Assembly (NCBI GenBank): GCA_031292665.1
Contig: JARLGR010000119.1
Span: 1-49,222 of the forward strand
DNA: 49,222 bases
Source: Mycobacterium sp.
Lineage (GTDB): Bacteria; Actinomycetota; Actinomycetes; Mycobacteriales; Mycobacteriaceae
Direction: 5' to 3'
Shown here: positions 10,855 to 23,434 of the stretch, one piece after another
Numbering within the stretch: position 1 is the stretch's first letter
How the letters are laid out: each line of letters begins with the position of its first letter
Position numbers and translations under genes: made by a program
Notes under the pieces: generated by a model
Database searches by the model: none
What the model was told of the DNA's origin: nothing
The model's input: only the letters and a program-made list of their open reading frames with translations

Positions 10855-13800
10855 CCCGCCAGCCCCTCTAATGTGTCGATCCAGATACCCTGCAGCGCAG
10901 CGATGTCCGCGTCGTCGAGGATGTCGGGTAGCGTCCGCCACTGGGTGGCCAGCACGCGATCATCGCCCGTCCCGAGAATCCCTGCTACCACGGTCAGTTC
11001 GTGGCGCACCGCCTGTTCGGGTTCGGGCACCGGGTCCACCCCGGCTAACAGTTCGCGTTCGAGCCGCAGGTCGCCGGCGCCGACGTGGACGCTACCGACG
11101 TAGTTGAGCAGCAGCTGGGGTTCGGGGTAGTCACGCAATCGGATGTCGGGCCGAAGGTACCGCAGCAGGCCGTGATCGCCTGGGCGGCCGGGTATTCGGG
11201 CCAGGTCGGTGGGGCCGTCGGAGTGGATGCGCAGCGGGTAGATGGCGCTGAGCAGCCCGACCGTGTCGCTGGTATCGGCGGTCTCGCAGATGTCTCCAAT
11301 GTCAATGTCCGCGCGGCCGTGCGTCTCCAGCGCGAGTAACGGTGCCGGTGTGTCCTGGCCGCGTCGCCGTCGCCACGCGGTCACCGTCCGCGCGGCCGCC
11401 GTGATCAGCAGTTCGCCCATGGGACGCGGCTTTGCAAGCAGCCGGGCGGTCAGGTCGGTCCCGCAGGCGGAAATGGTGATCGCGAGATCACCGACCCGGT
11501 CGGTCTCGCCCCGCAGCCTCCGGGCGCCCAGGGGCGGATCGGCGCCCCGAAGTTCCGTGGCCCAGAAGTGCGCGGTGTCCAGGGCCCGGGCCCGTTCGGC
11601 CAGCAGGCGCGACCATTCCCGGTAGGTGGTGTGCTCCCGCGCCGGCGTGGGTGCGCGTCCCGCGGCCAGCGCGTGCAGGCCGGCATCGAGTTCTCCCAGC
11701 ACGATGCGCCAGGAGGCGGGGTCCATCGCCAGCACGTGCGCCGTCAGCACGAGCACACCGGGTGCGCCCGGCTCATGCAGCCACACCGCAGACAACAGTC
11801 GACCGGCCTGCGGGTCGAGGCCTTCCGTCGCGCCGAGGGTGTGCTTCGCGACAGCGTCGACCAGGTCACCGCTGACCCGCGCCTCGCTGAGGATGTCCGC
11901 TTTCGGTTGTGCCACAAGCGTCATCGCGTCGCGGTCCAGCAAGCATCGCAAGATCTCGTGTCCGTCGACGACGGCACCCAGCAGCGCCTCCAGACCTTCG
12001 CGGGTGATCGTGTTGGGCAGCCGGATGACTTCGGTCTGGGCGAGCCGCCGCGGTTGGCCGTACTCGTACAGCCAATGGACGTTGGGCAACACCGGGATTG
12101 GCTCGCCGCCGTCATCGGCGGGTGGGTGCTGTGGGGCGTCGGAGTCTATCGCCGCGGCGAGTTCGCGGATGGTCTCGCGCTCCACCATCAGCCTGGCGCG
12201 CAGCGCGATGCCACGACGGCGGGCGGCGTGCACGACCGACAGCGCCACGATGCTGTCCAGGCCCAGGTGCAGAAAGCCGGCCGTGACGTCGACGTCGTCC
12301 GTTCCCAGTACGTCGGTGAACGCCCCGGCCAGCGCCGTCTCGGTCGGGGTCTCGGGCGGGGTCGCCGGGCCGTCGGCGATTGGGATTTCTGTGACTGCCG
12401 CCAAAGCTTCCTCGTCGATCTTGCCGTGCGCGGTCAGCGGAAGTTGCTCGAGGACGACGATGTGATGTGGAACGAGGTAGCGCGGCAGCCGATCGATCAG
12501 CATCGTTCGCAGTTCGCAGGCGGTCGGCGGGTTCGCCCCGCCCGCGACATACGCCGCGAGCCGGGGGCCAGTGGCATGGCGGCGAGTCGTCACGTGGGCG
12601 CCGCGCACCCCGTCGTGGCTGTTGAGCACCGCCGCGATCTCGCCCGGCTCGACGCGGAAACCGCGGATCTTCAACTGGTCGTCACTGCGCCCGAGGAACT
12701 CGAGGCTGCCGTCGGGCATGCGGCGCACCACATCTCCGGTGCGGTACATTCGTCGGCCGCCGGCGTTGGGGTCGGCGACGAACCGTGCGGCCGTCTCCCC
12801 CGCGCGTCCGAGGTAGCCGCGGGTCAGCTGATCGCCCGCCAGGTACAACTCGCCGGCGACGCCGTCGGGCACCGGCCGGAGCCAGGAGTCCATGACATAG
12901 GCGCGGGTGGTCCGGGTCGGACGCCCAATGGTCGGTCGTGCATGATCGTCGATGGCGGCGACGACGGCCTCGACCGTAGTCTCGGTGGGCCCGTAGCAGT
13001 TGAAGGCCGTCATGGCCGTTCGGGCGCAGTCCTTCTGGATCGCTTGCCACGCGGCGCTGCCCAGGGCCTCGCCGCCGAGCGCGAGCACTGCCAGGGGCAC
13101 GCGGCGCAGCAGTCCCGCGTTGTGCAGCTGGCCGAACATCGACGGTGTGGTGTCGATCATGTCCAGCCCGAACCGGTCGATCACGTCGACGAGCGCCTCG
13201 GGGTCACGCTGGCGGTCGTCGTCGACGATGTGCAGCATGTGGCCGTCGAGCAGCGCCGCCAGCGGCTGCCACGCCGCGTCGAACGTGAAAGACCAGGCAT
13301 GCGCGACGCGCAGCGGTCGCCCGAGTCGGGCGGCGGCCGGCCGAAGGACGCGGTCGATATGGTCGTCGGCGTAGGCCGAAAGCGCCCGGTGGGTGCCGAT
13401 TACGCCCTTCGGGGCGCCGGTGGTGCCCGAGGTGAAGACCGCGTAGGCCGCATGCTCCGGCGGTACCTTGGCCGCCCGATATGCGGCGGGCTCCGTGACC
13501 GCAGACGTAAACAGTTCGTCGCCGACGATGATCGGGGCCGAGGTCTGGCGCAGGATTTCGGCGACGCGCTCGTCCGGCATCGCCGGGTCCAGTGGCACGA
13601 TCATGCCGCCGACCTTGAGGATTGCCAGCATCGCGGCCACGTAGCCCGGGCCCCGGGAGAGCATGATCGCCACGGGCGTCTCGGTGACCACGCCCGCGGA
13701 GCTGAGGGCGGCGGCCAGCCGGTCGGCGAGCGCGTCGAGTTCGCGGTACGTCAGCTGACCGTCGGCCCAGCTGAGCGCGACCGAATCGGGTTGCGCCGCG

Positions 13801-15221
13801 GCGATGTCGGTGAACCGGGTGTGCACCGGCGCGCTCGCGTGCGGCGGGCCGGGGGCGGTCGCGTCGCGCTCTCCGCCCAGCAGGATGTCGACCTCACGCA
13901 GTGGCCGGTCCCACTTGTCCGCCAACCGCTGCGACACCGCGAGCAACCGGCGGCCGACGTCCACGGGTGCCAGTGCGCCCAGCGCACCGTCGAGCGACTC
14001 CACCGAGACGGTGAGCTCCCCCGTGCTCAGGTGCGCGGCGATGGTGATTGGGAAATGCGACGCGCTTTCGAGCGCCACCGGGCGGAAGGTCGCGCCGTTT
14101 GCGACGAATTCGGTGGCTCCCACTACCCCGCCGGGCGGGAAGTTCTCGTATACCAGCAGGGTGTCGAACATCTCGCCGACGCCGGCGATCGACCGCAATT
14201 CGGCGTGACCCAGATGGCCGTTGTCCCGCAATACGGAGAATTCACGTTGCAGGGCAAGGCATTGCGACCCGACGGATTCGCGAGGGTCTAGCCGTACTCG
14301 CAGCGGGACGGTGTTGATGAACAGGCCGACCATGGTCTCGACTCCCGACAGTTCGCCGGGCCTGCCGGACACCGTCACGCCGAAGGTCACGTCGCTGCGG
14401 TCGGTAAAAGCCGAAAGTGTGACTGCCCAGGCGATTTGGACCACCGTGTTGAGCGTGACCCCGCGGGCGCGGGCGGCCTCTGCCAGCGCGGTGGTGGCGT
14501 CGCGGTCGAGGTGCAGCGCGGCGCGACCCGGGATGCCCGCGCGTGGCGGGGTGGCGGTCAGCGCCGGCGACAACAGGGTCGGGCCGTCGAGGCCCTTCAG
14601 GTGCTCGGCCCATAATGCCCGGCTGGCGGTCCGGTCGCGGGCGGCCACCCAGCCGATGTAGTCGCGATACGGTCGCGGCGGTGGCGGCAGGGCGGCGGTG
14701 TCTCCGACGGCCCGGTACAGGGCGAGCAGTTCGGAGACGAACAGCGGCAGCGACCACCCGTCGATGAGGATGTGGTGGGCGACCACCGCGAGACGCCAGT
14801 GTTGGGCCGGCAGTTCGACGAGCAGGAACCGGACCAGCGGGCCCTGGCCCAGGTCGAAACGGCGTCGGCGCTCTTCGTCCTCAAGCTCCTCAACGTCATC
14901 GGGTGAGGCGCGCACACACCGCCACGGCAATTCGACGCTGCTCGGGATCACCTGCACGGGCCGGCTCAGACTGCCGTGGACGAAGCTGGCCCGCAGGTTC
15001 GGGTGCCGGGTCAGCATCGTCGCGGCGCACTCGCGCAGCAGGGCCACGTCGAGCGGGCCGACCACGTCGGCGGCCATGGTGATGACGTACGGGTCGGCGT
15101 CGTCGCAGTTCGCATCAGTGAGGGCCGCCATCGAGAACAGTCCCTGCTGCAGGGGGCTCAGCGCCATCACGTCGTCGATGGTTGGCCGTCGGTCGGCGCG
15201 GGTCACGGCTGATGACCCCAC
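10851..15221 (-). CDS. mbtF: Mycobactin NRPS MbtF (C-A-T-E)
   Basis: Nonribosomal peptide synthetase that activates and adds the second, cyclised lysine-derived unit of mycobactin. It has 1456 residues, like the M. tuberculosis protein. Order of domains: condensation (about 15-440; HHILIDGWS near 150), adenylation (about 465-960; [11 protein letters not shown] near 598, [12 protein letters not shown] near 745, [18 protein letters not shown] near 850), carrier domain ([10 protein letters not shown], phosphopantetheine Ser near 988) and a C-terminal epimerase-like domain (about 1045-1456; ETHGRAD and LLNYVGS match the E-domain EGHGR and NYLG boxes). In that last domain the usual HHxxxDG motif reads [11 protein letters not shown], missing the first His. 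The start overlaps the mbtE end by 19 bases. Confidence 0.96.
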   Translation of the reverse strand: MGSSAVTRADRRPTIDDVMALSPLQQGLFSMAALTDANCDDADPYVITMAADVVGPLDVALLRECAATMLTRHPNLRASFVHGSLSRPVQVIPSSVELPWRCVRASPDDVEELEDEERRRRFDLGQGPLVRFLLVELPAQHWRLAVVAHHILIDGWSLPLFVSELLALYRAVGDTAALPPPPRPYRDYIGWVAARDRTASRALWAEHLKGLDGPTLLSPALTATPPRAGIPGRAALHLDRDATTALAEAARARGVTLNTVVQIAWAVTLSAFTDRSDVTFGVTVSGRPGELSGVETMVGLFINTVPLRVRLDPRESVGSQCLALQREFSVLRDNGHLGHAELRSIAGVGEMFDTLLVYENFPPGGVVGATEFVANGATFRPVALESASHFPITIAAHLSTGELTVSVESLDGALGALAPVDVGRRLLAVSQRLADKWDRPLREVDILLGGERDATAPGPPHASAPVHTRFTDIAAAQPDSVALSWADGQLTYRELDALADRLAAALSSAGVVTETPVAIMLSRGPGYVAAMLAILKVGGMIVPLDPAMPDERVAEILRQTSAPIIVGDELFTSAVTEPAAYRAAKVPPEHAAYAVFTSGTTGAPKGVIGTHRALSAYADDHIDRVLRPAAARLGRPLRVAHAWSFTFDAAWQPLAALLDGHMLHIVDDDRQRDPEALVDVIDRFGLDMIDTTPSMFGQLHNAGLLRRVPLAVLALGGEALGSAAWQAIQKDCARTAMTAFNCYGPTETTVEAVVAAIDDHARPTIGRPTRTTRAYVMDSWLRPVPDGVAGELYLAGDQLTRGYLGRAGETAARFVADPNAGGRRMYRTGDVVRRMPDGSLEFLGRSDDQLKIRGFRVEPGEIAAVLNSHDGVRGAHVTTRRHATGPRLAAYVAGGANPPTACELRTMLIDRLPRYLVPHHIVVLEQLPLTAHGKIDEEALAAVTEIPIADGPATPPETPTETALAGAFTDVLGTDDVDVTAGFLHLGLDSIVALSVVHAARRRGIALRARLMVERETIRELAAAIDSDAPQHPPADDGGEPIPVLPNVHWLYEYGQPRRLAQTEVIRLPNTITREGLEALLGAVVDGHEILRCLLDRDAMTLVAQPKADILSEARVSGDLVDAVAKHTLGATEGLDPQAGRLLSAVWLHEPGAPGVLVLTAHVLAMDPASWRIVLGELDAGLHALAAGRAPTPAREHTTYREWSRLLAERARALDTAHFWATELRGADPPLGARRLRGETDRVGDLAITISACGTDLTARLLAKPRPMGELLITAAARTVTAWRRRRGQDTPAPLLALETHGRADIDIGDICETADTSDTVGLLSAIYPLRIHSDGPTDLARIPGRPGDHGLLRYLRPDIRLRDYPEPQLLLNYVGSVHVGAGDLRLERELLAGVDPVPEPEQAVRHELTVVAGILGTGDDRVLATQWRTLPDILDDADIAALQGIWIDTLEGLAG

Positions 15222-18200
15222 GACGACGTCAGGGCCGCCAGTTCGTCGGCAGCAAGCCCCGAGGTGCTCATCGGCGCGTAATGCTTGTCTGTGGGCACGG
15301 TTTCGGCCTCAGATTCGGCGTCGAGCGCGGACGCGAGTTCATGCAGCACGGGATGTTCGAAAATCATCCGCGGGGTCAGCGGCAATCCGGCGTCGCGCGC
15401 CCGGGCGGCTACCCGTACCGCGAGAATGCTGTCCCCACCGAGGCTGAAGAATTCGCCGCGGCGACCGACCTCCCCGGTGTCGAGCACGTCGACGAGGATG
15501 GCTGCCAGCGCGCGCTCGGTGGCGGTTCGGGCCGGTTCGGCCGAACCGGCGACCGGCGTTGCGTGCGCCTGCGCGGGTGGCGCCGGTAATTCGGTGTCGA
15601 CCAACAGTTCCAATTGCCCGTCGTCGGTCCACACGCCGCGCTCGCCGTTGCGGTAGAGCCGCGAACCCGGTTGTGCGGCAAACGGATCGGCGACGAAGCG
15701 GGTGGCGGTCAACGACGGCCGCGGCAGCCGGGCGCGGACGGCCGGGGCGCCGCCGAAGTAGACGTCGCCCACCACCCCGACGGGGACGGGGTTCAGCGAA
15801 GCGTCCAGTAGGTATACCCGCGCCGCACCGTCGCCCGACAGGTCCAGAATGCGTTGCCTCTCCTGCTCGCCGGCGATGTCGACCTCGGTCAGGCGTTGAT
15901 CGGGACGGTTCGCGAACGCCTCAATGACACGGATCAGCCACTCCGCGAACCGTTGCGCGGTGCTTCGCCGATAGAGTTCGGGGCGGTAGATGACGTGACC
16001 GCGGTAGCCGCCATCGGAGGCGTAGAAGTTGACCGACATGTCGGCGTGCGCGACGTCGAATGTCGGCTCCAGCGCGCTGAACGTGGTGTCGCCATCGATG
16101 ACGCGGTCTTGCGGCAAGCGGTCTCGAACGTGCACCACCACGTCGAACAGCGGATTGCGCGACAGCGACCGCGCGGGTTTCACCGCGTCCACCACCTGGT
16201 CGAACGGCAGATCCTGCTGGGCGTAGGCCGCCAGCGCCATCTCCCTGGTCCGTCGCAGCACCTCACGCAGCGTCGGATTTCCGCGCAAGTCGTTGCGCAG
16301 CACCAGGATGTTGATGAAAAACCCGATCAGCCGGTCCAGGTCGGATTCACCGCGACCGGCCACCGGGGTGCCGATGGGGATGTCCGGGCCGCCGCCGGCC
16401 TTGTGGAGCGTCACCGCGACGGCGGCCTGTAAGAGCATGAACTCGGTGATGCCGAGATCGCGGCTCAGTGCGGTGAGCTTCTCGCGGGTCGCCGACCCGA
16501 ACCCGAACTCGACGGCCTCGCCGGCACCGCCGAGCGACTTAGGGCGCGGGAAGTCCGGACGCAGGCCGCCTTCGCCTGCCAAGCCGTCGAGTTGGCTTCT
16601 CCAATAGTCGCGTTGCGGACCGGCAATGCCCGCGCCGTCGTCCAGCAGGGCCGCCTGCCATGCGGCGTAATCCGCGTACTGCACCGGCAGCGGTTCCCAA
16701 GGGGGCGCTTGCCCGGCGCTGCGGGCCCGGTAGGCGGTCAGCAAATCGGTGAAGACCACGCCGGCGGACCAATGGTCGCCGGCGACGTGGTGCACCACCA
16801 TCGACAACACGGTCTGCTCCGGGATGCTCAGCACCGCCGCCCGGATCGGCCAGTCGGCCTCGAGATCGAAGACGCAGCGTCGCTCGTCGTCCAGTCGGGC
16901 GTGCAGCCAGTCTTCGCCGGGCCCGTCGGCACGGCGCACCGGGACCTCGGCGGGCGGGTGGATGATCTGGCATGGCACCCCGTCGATTTCGCGGTAGGTG
17001 GTGCGCAGGATCTCGTGCCGCGCCACGACGTCGGTGATGGCCGCCCCGAGTGCATCGGTGTCGCAGGGGCCGCGCAGGGCCGCGGCGAACGGAATGTTGT
17101 TGACGCTGTTGGGTCCATCGAAACGATAGGTGAACCAGCTGCGCAGCTGCGAGGCCGACAGGCGCGCCGGCCCGTCGCGCTCTACCCGCACCAAACGCGG
17201 CCGCGCCGATGCGGGATCCGGCGTGTCTATGGCGGCCAGGTGTCCGGCGATCCGCGCCACGGTGGCCAGGTCGAAGACCTCCCGCACCCCGATGTCGACC
17301 CCGAAGGCCTTGCGCACCGCCGCAACGAACTTCGTCGCAAGTAACGAATGGCCGCCGAGATCGAAGAACGAGTCGTCGGCGCCAACCTCGTCGCGCCCGA
17401 GCAGTTCGGCGAACAGTTCGGCAATGCGCCGCTCGGTGGCCGTGTCCGGTTCGCGGAACGCGGCGCCGGAGCCGACCTCGGGATCCGGCAGCGCCGCTCG
17501 GTCGATCTTGCCGTGCGCGGTGATCGGAATCTCGTCGAGCACGACGTACGCCGCGGGCACCATGTACTCGGGCAGCGCTGCCGCCACCCGGGCCCGGATG
17601 CGGTCGAGGTCGACCTCAGAAACATCAGCGACGTCAGCGGGTCCGCCGTCGCCCACTGCGGGTGTCACGTAACCGACCAGGCTTTTGCCCAGCCGTGGCA
17701 GGTCGCTGACCACCACAACGGCCTGTCCGACCGTGGGGTCGACGGAGATGGCTGCGGCGACATCGCCCAGTTCGATTCGGAAGCCACGGATTTTGACCTG
17801 CTCGTCGGCGCGACCCACGAACTCGACATCGCCGTCCGTGTTGCGCCGCGCAAGATCCCCCGTTCGGTACATCCGGGCGCCGGGATGGAACGGGTCGGCG
17901 ACAAATCGCTCGGCGGTCAGTCCGGCACGGTGGTGGTATCCGTGCGCCAGATGCGTTCCGCCGAGGTAGATCTCGCCGATCACGCCCACCGGTACGGGTC
18001 GCAGCGAGTCGTCGAGCAGGTACATCGTGGTATTGATCTTGGGCCGGCCGATGGGGACGATGCGGGTGCCCTGGGGGGCGTCGACCTTGTAGCGGCTTGC
18101 GTTGATCACGGTTTCGGTCGGACCGTAGAAGTTGTGCAGCAGCGCGTCGAAGGTGGCGCGGAACTTGTCGGCCACCTCGCCGGGCAGCGGCTCGCCGCCG

Positions 18201-20404
18201 ATGGGCACCCGCTGCAACGTCCGCCACTGGTTCACGCCCGGCAGCGAGAGGAACAGGCCGAGTAGCGACGGCACGAAATGCATTGCCGTGATTCCCTCGT
18301 CGCGCAGCAGGGCGGTGAGGTAACCGATGTCGTTGAGCCCCCCGGGGCGGGGGATGACCATCCTGGCGCCGCAGGCCAGCGTGCCGAAGATCTCGGCGAT
18401 CGACACGTCGAAGCTTGGCGAAGCGACCTGGAGCAGTCGGTCGTTGTCGTCGACACCGTACTCACCCTTGAACCAGACGAAGTACTCCGCGACGGGGCGG
18501 TGCGGCACCGCGACGCCCTTGGGCAGTCCGGTGGTCCCCGACGTGTAAATCAGGTACGCGGTGTTGTCCGGCCGAAGCGGCCGGACCCGGTCAGCATCCC
18601 TAAGGTTGTCGGCGCGGTATGCGGCAAGCTCACCCACCGGCTCGCGTAACACCAGCTTCGGCGCGCAGTCGTCGAGGATGAACTCCAGCCGGTCTTGTGG
18701 GTAGGTGGGGTCCACGGGCACATACACCGCGCCGGACTTGGCGATCCCGAGTGCGGTGACGACCAGATCCGGCGACTTGTCGAGCAGCGCGGCCACGCGG
18801 TCCTCGCTGCCTATCCCCTGCTCGACGAGCCAATGCGCCATGCGGTTTGCCGCTTCGTTGATGTCGCGGTACGTGAACCGGCGGCCCTCATAGACGACGG
18901 CGATCGCGTCGGGGGTCCGGGCGGCCTGCTGGGACACCAGGTCTGCGAGAGTGCTGGGGGCGGTGTCGAACGTCTCGCCGCGCGAGACCTCACGCAGCCA
19001 CTCGGCGTCGGCGCCGTCCATCAGCGCCAGATCGGCCAGCGGCCGGTCCGGTCGGGCGAGGGCGTCGTCGAGCAGGACCGCGAAGTGGTCCAGCATCTGG
19101 CGCACCAGGGCCGGTTCAAGGACGTCCAGCAGGTGTTCGGCCTCGATTAAGGCGCCGGCGCTGTCGAATTCGACCATGAAACCCAGCGGCAACTGGGTGA
19201 GGTTGCTGCGCAGGTCGTAGGGCTCGCACGTCACGCCTGGCGGGCGGAATCCGCCGGCGTCGGGCTCGCGGAAGCCGAAGCTGACCCGGGTCATCCGTTC
19301 GGCGCCGTGTCGGCGGTCCGGGTTCAATTCGCGCACCGCGCGGTCCAGCCCCACCCGTTGGTGTGCGAATGCCCCGGTGGCGATGTCGCGCGTCGAGGCG
19401 AGCATCTCGCGGAAGCTCATCCCCGGCCGGGGTCGCAGCCGTAGCGCCACCGTGTTGCCGAAATATCCGATGGTGTCGTCGGTTCCGGCACCCCGATTGA
19501 GCACCGGTGCGGCCACCAGAAAGTCGTCGCTGCGGGTGTACCGATGCACCAGGACGCCGAAAGCGGCCAGCAGCACCATGTATGGGGTGCACCCGGTGTC
19601 GCGCGCCACCGCCGTCACCCGTTGGACAGTGCAGCCGCCCAGCCGCAGCGCGCTGCGGCCGGCGCGCCAGTTGGTCGGCAAGCTCGTCCCGGCGGGGCCG
19701 GGAAGCTCCAGCGGCTCCGGCGGGTCGGCCATGAGGGCCCGCCAGTAGTCGAGGTCGGCCTCGGTGGTGTCCGGTCCGGTCGGGGCCGGCAAGTAGCGGT
19801 CCGGCCCCAGGTCGGCACCGGCGTACGCCTTGCCGAGATCGGCGAAGAACACCCGCCATGACCCGTCGTCCCAGGCGATGTGGTGGGCCACCAGCAGCAG
19901 CACGTGTTCTTCGTCGGACGTGCGGACGACGGTGATCCGCAACGGGGCGTCGGCGGAAAGGTCGAAGGGGGAAGAGAATTCGCGCTGAGCCAGCACTTCG
20001 AGGCGAAGCCGGCGCGCTTGTTCGGACAAGCCGGTCAGGTCGTGGGATGCCCATCCCGGGCGGAGATCGTCGTGCACCGTCGGCCGGGGGCCGCCGTCGT
20101 CGCCGGCGGCGTAGGTGGTGCGCAGTATCCGATGGCGGCGGCCGACGGCGTTGACGGCAGCGTGCAGTCGGGAGAGGTCGATTTTGCCGGCGATCCGATA
20201 GGAGACGCAGACGTTGAGCAGTGCGCCACTGGGGTCGGCCGTCTGCACGAACCACATCCGGGCCTGGCCGTCGGAGAGTTTCTCGTCATCGCCGGGGCCG
20301 CGGCGCTCGGTGTGGGAGGAGAGGCCGCGTTCGGCGAGCCTGCGACGCAGCAGTTCTCGTCGTGCAGCGTCGAGCCGGGCGCCGGTGTCGGTGATATCAG
20401 TCAC
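15203..20404 (-). CDS. mbtE: Mycobactin NRPS MbtE (C-A-T-C-A*-T)
   Basis: Nonribosomal peptide synthetase that adds the internal lysine (N-acylated and hydroxylated in mycobactin) and links to the polyketide part. It has 1733 residues, about 50 more than I recall for M. tuberculosis. Visible domains: condensation ([10 protein letters not shown] near 175), adenylation ([11 protein letters not shown] near 620, [11 protein letters not shown] near 760, [18 protein letters not shown] near 860), carrier ([10 protein letters not shown], Ser near 1018), second condensation ([11 protein letters not shown] near 1206), a remnant of only the end of an adenylation domain (about 1530-1590; [30 protein letters not shown]) and a final carrier ([10 protein letters not shown], Ser near 1658). 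The truncated second A domain lacks the AMP-binding core. It lies 15 bases after mbtD. Confidence 0.96.
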   Translation of the reverse strand: MTDITDTGARLDAARRELLRRRLAERGLSSHTERRGPGDDEKLSDGQARMWFVQTADPSGALLNVCVSYRIAGKIDLSRLHAAVNAVGRRHRILRTTYAAGDDGGPRPTVHDDLRPGWASHDLTGLSEQARRLRLEVLAQREFSSPFDLSADAPLRITVVRTSDEEHVLLLVAHHIAWDDGSWRVFFADLGKAYAGADLGPDRYLPAPTGPDTTEADLDYWRALMADPPEPLELPGPAGTSLPTNWRAGRSALRLGGCTVQRVTAVARDTGCTPYMVLLAAFGVLVHRYTRSDDFLVAAPVLNRGAGTDDTIGYFGNTVALRLRPRPGMSFREMLASTRDIATGAFAHQRVGLDRAVRELNPDRRHGAERMTRVSFGFREPDAGGFRPPGVTCEPYDLRSNLTQLPLGFMVEFDSAGALIEAEHLLDVLEPALVRQMLDHFAVLLDDALARPDRPLADLALMDGADAEWLREVSRGETFDTAPSTLADLVSQQAARTPDAIAVVYEGRRFTYRDINEAANRMAHWLVEQGIGSEDRVAALLDKSPDLVVTALGIAKSGAVYVPVDPTYPQDRLEFILDDCAPKLVLREPVGELAAYRADNLRDADRVRPLRPDNTAYLIYTSGTTGLPKGVAVPHRPVAEYFVWFKGEYGVDDNDRLLQVASPSFDVSIAEIFGTLACGARMVIPRPGGLNDIGYLTALLRDEGITAMHFVPSLLGLFLSLPGVNQWRTLQRVPIGGEPLPGEVADKFRATFDALLHNFYGPTETVINASRYKVDAPQGTRIVPIGRPKINTTMYLLDDSLRPVPVGVIGEIYLGGTHLAHGYHHRAGLTAERFVADPFHPGARMYRTGDLARRNTDGDVEFVGRADEQVKIRGFRIELGDVAAAISVDPTVGQAVVVVSDLPRLGKSLVGYVTPAVGDGGPADVADVSEVDLDRIRARVAAALPEYMVPAAYVVLDEIPITAHGKIDRAALPDPEVGSGAAFREPDTATERRIAELFAELLGRDEVGADDSFFDLGGHSLLATKFVAAVRKAFGVDIGVREVFDLATVARIAGHLAAIDTPDPASARPRLVRVERDGPARLSASQLRSWFTYRFDGPNSVNNIPFAAALRGPCDTDALGAAITDVVARHEILRTTYREIDGVPCQIIHPPAEVPVRRADGPGEDWLHARLDDERRCVFDLEADWPIRAAVLSIPEQTVLSMVVHHVAGDHWSAGVVFTDLLTAYRARSAGQAPPWEPLPVQYADYAAWQAALLDDGAGIAGPQRDYWRSQLDGLAGEGGLRPDFPRPKSLGGAGEAVEFGFGSATREKLTALSRDLGITEFMLLQAAVAVTLHKAGGGPDIPIGTPVAGRGESDLDRLIGFFINILVLRNDLRGNPTLREVLRRTREMALAAYAQQDLPFDQVVDAVKPARSLSRNPLFDVVVHVRDRLPQDRVIDGDTTFSALEPTFDVAHADMSVNFYASDGGYRGHVIYRPELYRRSTAQRFAEWLIRVIEAFANRPDQRLTEVDIAGEQERQRILDLSGDGAARVYLLDASLNPVPVGVVGDVYFGGAPAVRARLPRPSLTATRFVADPFAAQPGSRLYRNGERGVWTDDGQLELLVDTELPAPPAQAHATPVAGSAEPARTATERALAAILVDVLDTGEVGRRGEFFSLGGDSILAVRVAARARDAGLPLTPRMIFEHPVLHELASALDAESEAETVPTDKHYAPMSTSGLAADELAALTSSWGHQP

Positions 20405-20419
20405 GCGCGGTGTCCATTG

Positions 20420-23400
20420 TCAAATTCCACTCTCTGCGGCCACTTTCTGTGCTGCGTCCGGACGCTCGTCGGCGCCCTCGAGTTTTTCGACGAGTTCGGC
20501 GCCGGTGATGTCGCCCATCAGCGTCGCCAGGGACACCGTCCGCCCGAGCATCCGCTTGAGGCGTTTACGCAGGTCGAGCGCGAGCATCGAGTCGACACCC
20601 AGATCGAAGAGCGATGCGGTGAGATCGATCTGGCGGGCCTGCGCGACTCCGAGCACGGCAGCCAGTTGGCCGCGCACCGCATCGCCAATGGACGCCGCGG
20701 TGTCGGCGCGCTCGCGCGCGGCGGCAACGGACGGCCCGCCGGATCGCTCACTGTCCAGGAAGATCCGCAATCGGGCCGCGTCGGCCGTGAACACCAGCGG
20801 GTCGTCGCGCCACTCGCGCAGGCTCGCCTCGATCGCCTGTCGCGGCGCCATCGGGCGCAGCCCGGACCGTTCGATGTCGGTGATGTCGGCCGAATCCACG
20901 ATGCTGCGGCCCGCTTCGGCATCGGTGGATCCCCGCCACAGACCCCATTTCACCGAAACGCAGTGCCTTCCCCCGGCGCGTAGCTGCGCGGCCATGACGT
21001 CGACAAGGCGGTTTGCCGCCGAATACACGGCGTGTCCCCGCCCGCCCCATGCTCCGGATACCGAGGAACACAACAGCATTCGGGCGTCGGCCCGGACCGG
21101 CCACAGCTCGGCCAGCTGAGCAAGTCCCGCGACCTTGGCGGCGAAGGTGCCGGCAATGGCGGCGGTCGTGAGCCCTGCGACGGCACCGAACGTAGCGGCG
21201 CCCGCGGCGTGCACGATAAGCGAGGCACCGCCGGCGCCGTGTTCCGCTGCGATAGCGGCCAGTTGGGCCCGGTCGGTGATGTCGCAGGGCGGTGAAGCGA
21301 ACTCGGTGCCGTAGTCGGCCGCCAAGGTGGTCAGCACTCCGGGATTCGCCGGGCGGCGGCCCAGCAGCACGATCCGCCGCGCTTCATGCTCGGCGAGGTA
21401 GCGGGCGTAGTGCAGGCCGACGGCGCCGGAACCGCCGGTGATGACGACGTCGTCGAGCACCGCGGGATCGAACGGCCGTTGTGCAGCGGCCGACGCATCG
21501 CGGAATGTGCGCTCGAACAACGCGTACCCGCTCGCGGCGCTGCGCAGTGCGGCTTCCTTGCGACCGGACAGCAATGCTATCACGGCGGCGGAGCAGGCTG
21601 CCGCCGTCAATTCCCGCGACGGCAGGTCCACGTGGGTGAAAGTCACTTCTGGGTGGTCGAATCCGATGCTGCGGTGCATGGCGGCCAGCGCCGCGTGGGC
21701 GGCCGACGGCGGCGCGTCCCGATGACCTATGCGCTCGGCGCGCACGGTGACCAGACAGACCGTGTGGCATCGCGGTCCGAGCGTGTTCGCATAGTCGAGC
21801 AGACCGGCGCCGATCAGTCCGGCGAGGGCCTCGGCGGCCTTGACGGCGTCGGCGCCGTCGAGGGCGGGCGCGACCGCGACGACGATCTCGGCGTCCCGTT
21901 GTGCGCCGAGCGTGCCGGCGGGGTGGGATTCGATCGCTGCGCGCAGCGGTCCAGTCAGCGCCCCGTCGCCGCCGAGATCGATCAGCGCGAATTGCATGGG
22001 CGGCGTTCCTGTAACCGGTGCATACGGTGCCGCCTCCACCCAGTGCTCGACGGCCGTGGTTAGTCCCGGGCTCAGCGCGGGACTCACTGGCGCCAGCGGC
22101 TCGGGGTGCGCCCACATCGGGATCGCGCGCATCGGCGCATTCGGAAAGCCTTGCAAAGAAACGCCGCCAGTCTCGAGGTAATCCTCCCAGGCGTAGCCCG
22201 GGTCCGCTACCGCCGCGGTGGCGATGTTGGCCGACAGCGTCTCGATCACGGGCTCGTCGCGGCGAGCCGAGCCGACCAGAACCGGCGGGTCGGCCTCGAA
22301 AAACTCACCAATCGAGAACAACAGCGCGGGATGGGCCGACAGCTCGATGAACGACCCGGCGCCAAACCGGATCGCCGCCTCGAATGCGCGGTCCAGTCGT
22401 ACGGTGTCGCGCAGGTTCGCATACCAGTAATCACCGAAGGGCGTGCCAGCCGCCACCACGTCGCCGGTGGTGCCGCCGATGAATTGCACCGGGGCGTCGG
22501 CGAACGCCGAGTCGGGCAGCCGAGCCCGCAGCTCATCGTGGACCTGTTCCAGCAAGCTGGTGTGTCCGGGGAAGCCCGCGGTGATCTCGCGGGCGAACCG
22601 ACCGCGGGAACGAACCGCGTCGACGACGGCGAGCACCGCGTCGCGATCACCCGACACCGCGACGGTCGAGGCGGAGTAGACCACCGACAGCTCCACCCAG
22701 CCGTCGGCGGCCGCGATCAGCGCTTCGGCCTCCTCGGCGCCGACGCCCAGCGTCGCCATCGCGTAGCGACCCGGAAGCCGGTCCACCACACGGGCGCGGG
22801 CCGCGACCACGGTGACGGCGTCGGGCAAGGTGATGCTCCCGGCGATGAAAGCCGCGGCGACCTCACCGAGGCTCTGGCCGATGGTGAGATCGGGAAGCAC
22901 ACCGCACGCGCGCCACACCTCGGCCAGGGCGACGGCGTGGGCGAATTGCGCGCCCTGGACCTCGATCTCGGAGAAGCTGCGCGCATCGTCCGCGGCTGTT
23001 AAGCAGCCCAGCGGCGACTCGACGCCGGCGGACTCGAACGCCGCGGCGCACCCATCGGTCGCGGTCCGGTAGCCCGGGATCGCCCGGTAGGCAACGGCGC
23101 CCATCCCCGCCCAATGACGGCCCTGGCCGGGTACCACGAACGCCAGTCGGGGGGCGGTGGTCAGCGCCGACCTCGCGACCAGCGGATGCTCGCGACCGGC
23201 CGCCAGCGCACGCAACGCATCGGTGAGCTCCGTCCGGTCCGCGGCCCGGAGCACCGCGCGGTGCCTCCGGAGTCGCCGGGTGCTGCGCAGCCGCCGGGCC
23301 ACCTGGGGCACGGTCGTTTCCGGGGACCGGTCGAGGTAGTCGGCGATCGCCCGGGCATCCACGGAGACCAGGTCGTCGGCGTGGGCGCTGAGCACGACCG

Positions 23401-23434
23401 GGATCCGGCCGTCGGGCAGTCGCGTGGGGGCCAT
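20420..23434 (-). CDS. mbtD: Mycobactin polyketide synthase MbtD (AT-KR-ACP)
   Basis: Polyketide synthase module partner of MbtC that supplies and reduces the malonate-derived unit of mycobactin. From the ATG at 23434 it has 1004 residues, the M. tuberculosis length. Domains: acyltransferase (VVPGQGRHWAGMG near 78; GQSLGE with the catalytic Ser near 185), ketoreductase (ITGGSGAVGLHYARYLAEHE near 665; CSSVSGAWGGRGHAVYSAAN near 795 with Ser and Tyr) and acyl carrier (LFDLGVDSMLALDLRKRL, Ser near 947). There is no ketosynthase, which is provided by mbtC. The two genes share one base (TGATG), implying coupled translation. A longer upstream frame is only the mbtC shadow. Confidence 0.95.
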   Translation of the reverse strand: MAPTRLPDGRIPVVLSAHADDLVSVDARAIADYLDRSPETTVPQVARRLRSTRRLRRHRAVLRAADRTELTDALRALAAGREHPLVARSALTTAPRLAFVVPGQGRHWAGMGAVAYRAIPGYRTATDGCAAAFESAGVESPLGCLTAADDARSFSEIEVQGAQFAHAVALAEVWRACGVLPDLTIGQSLGEVAAAFIAGSITLPDAVTVVAARARVVDRLPGRYAMATLGVGAEEAEALIAAADGWVELSVVYSASTVAVSGDRDAVLAVVDAVRSRGRFAREITAGFPGHTSLLEQVHDELRARLPDSAFADAPVQFIGGTTGDVVAAGTPFGDYWYANLRDTVRLDRAFEAAIRFGAGSFIELSAHPALLFSIGEFFEADPPVLVGSARRDEPVIETLSANIATAAVADPGYAWEDYLETGGVSLQGFPNAPMRAIPMWAHPEPLAPVSPALSPGLTTAVEHWVEAAPYAPVTGTPPMQFALIDLGGDGALTGPLRAAIESHPAGTLGAQRDAEIVVAVAPALDGADAVKAAEALAGLIGAGLLDYANTLGPRCHTVCLVTVRAERIGHRDAPPSAAHAALAAMHRSIGFDHPEVTFTHVDLPSRELTAAACSAAVIALLSGRKEAALRSAASGYALFERTFRDASAAAQRPFDPAVLDDVVITGGSGAVGLHYARYLAEHEARRIVLLGRRPANPGVLTTLAADYGTEFASPPCDITDRAQLAAIAAEHGAGGASLIVHAAGAATFGAVAGLTTAAIAGTFAAKVAGLAQLAELWPVRADARMLLCSSVSGAWGGRGHAVYSAANRLVDVMAAQLRAGGRHCVSVKWGLWRGSTDAEAGRSIVDSADITDIERSGLRPMAPRQAIEASLREWRDDPLVFTADAARLRIFLDSERSGGPSVAAARERADTAASIGDAVRGQLAAVLGVAQARQIDLTASLFDLGVDSMLALDLRKRLKRMLGRTVSLATLMGDITGAELVEKLEGADERPDAAQKVAAESGI

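Noticed and set aside
11568..14291. A 907-codon open frame on the plus strand across mbtF
   Set aside because: It is antisense to the adenylation and carrier domains of mbtF and has no family motif or start context.
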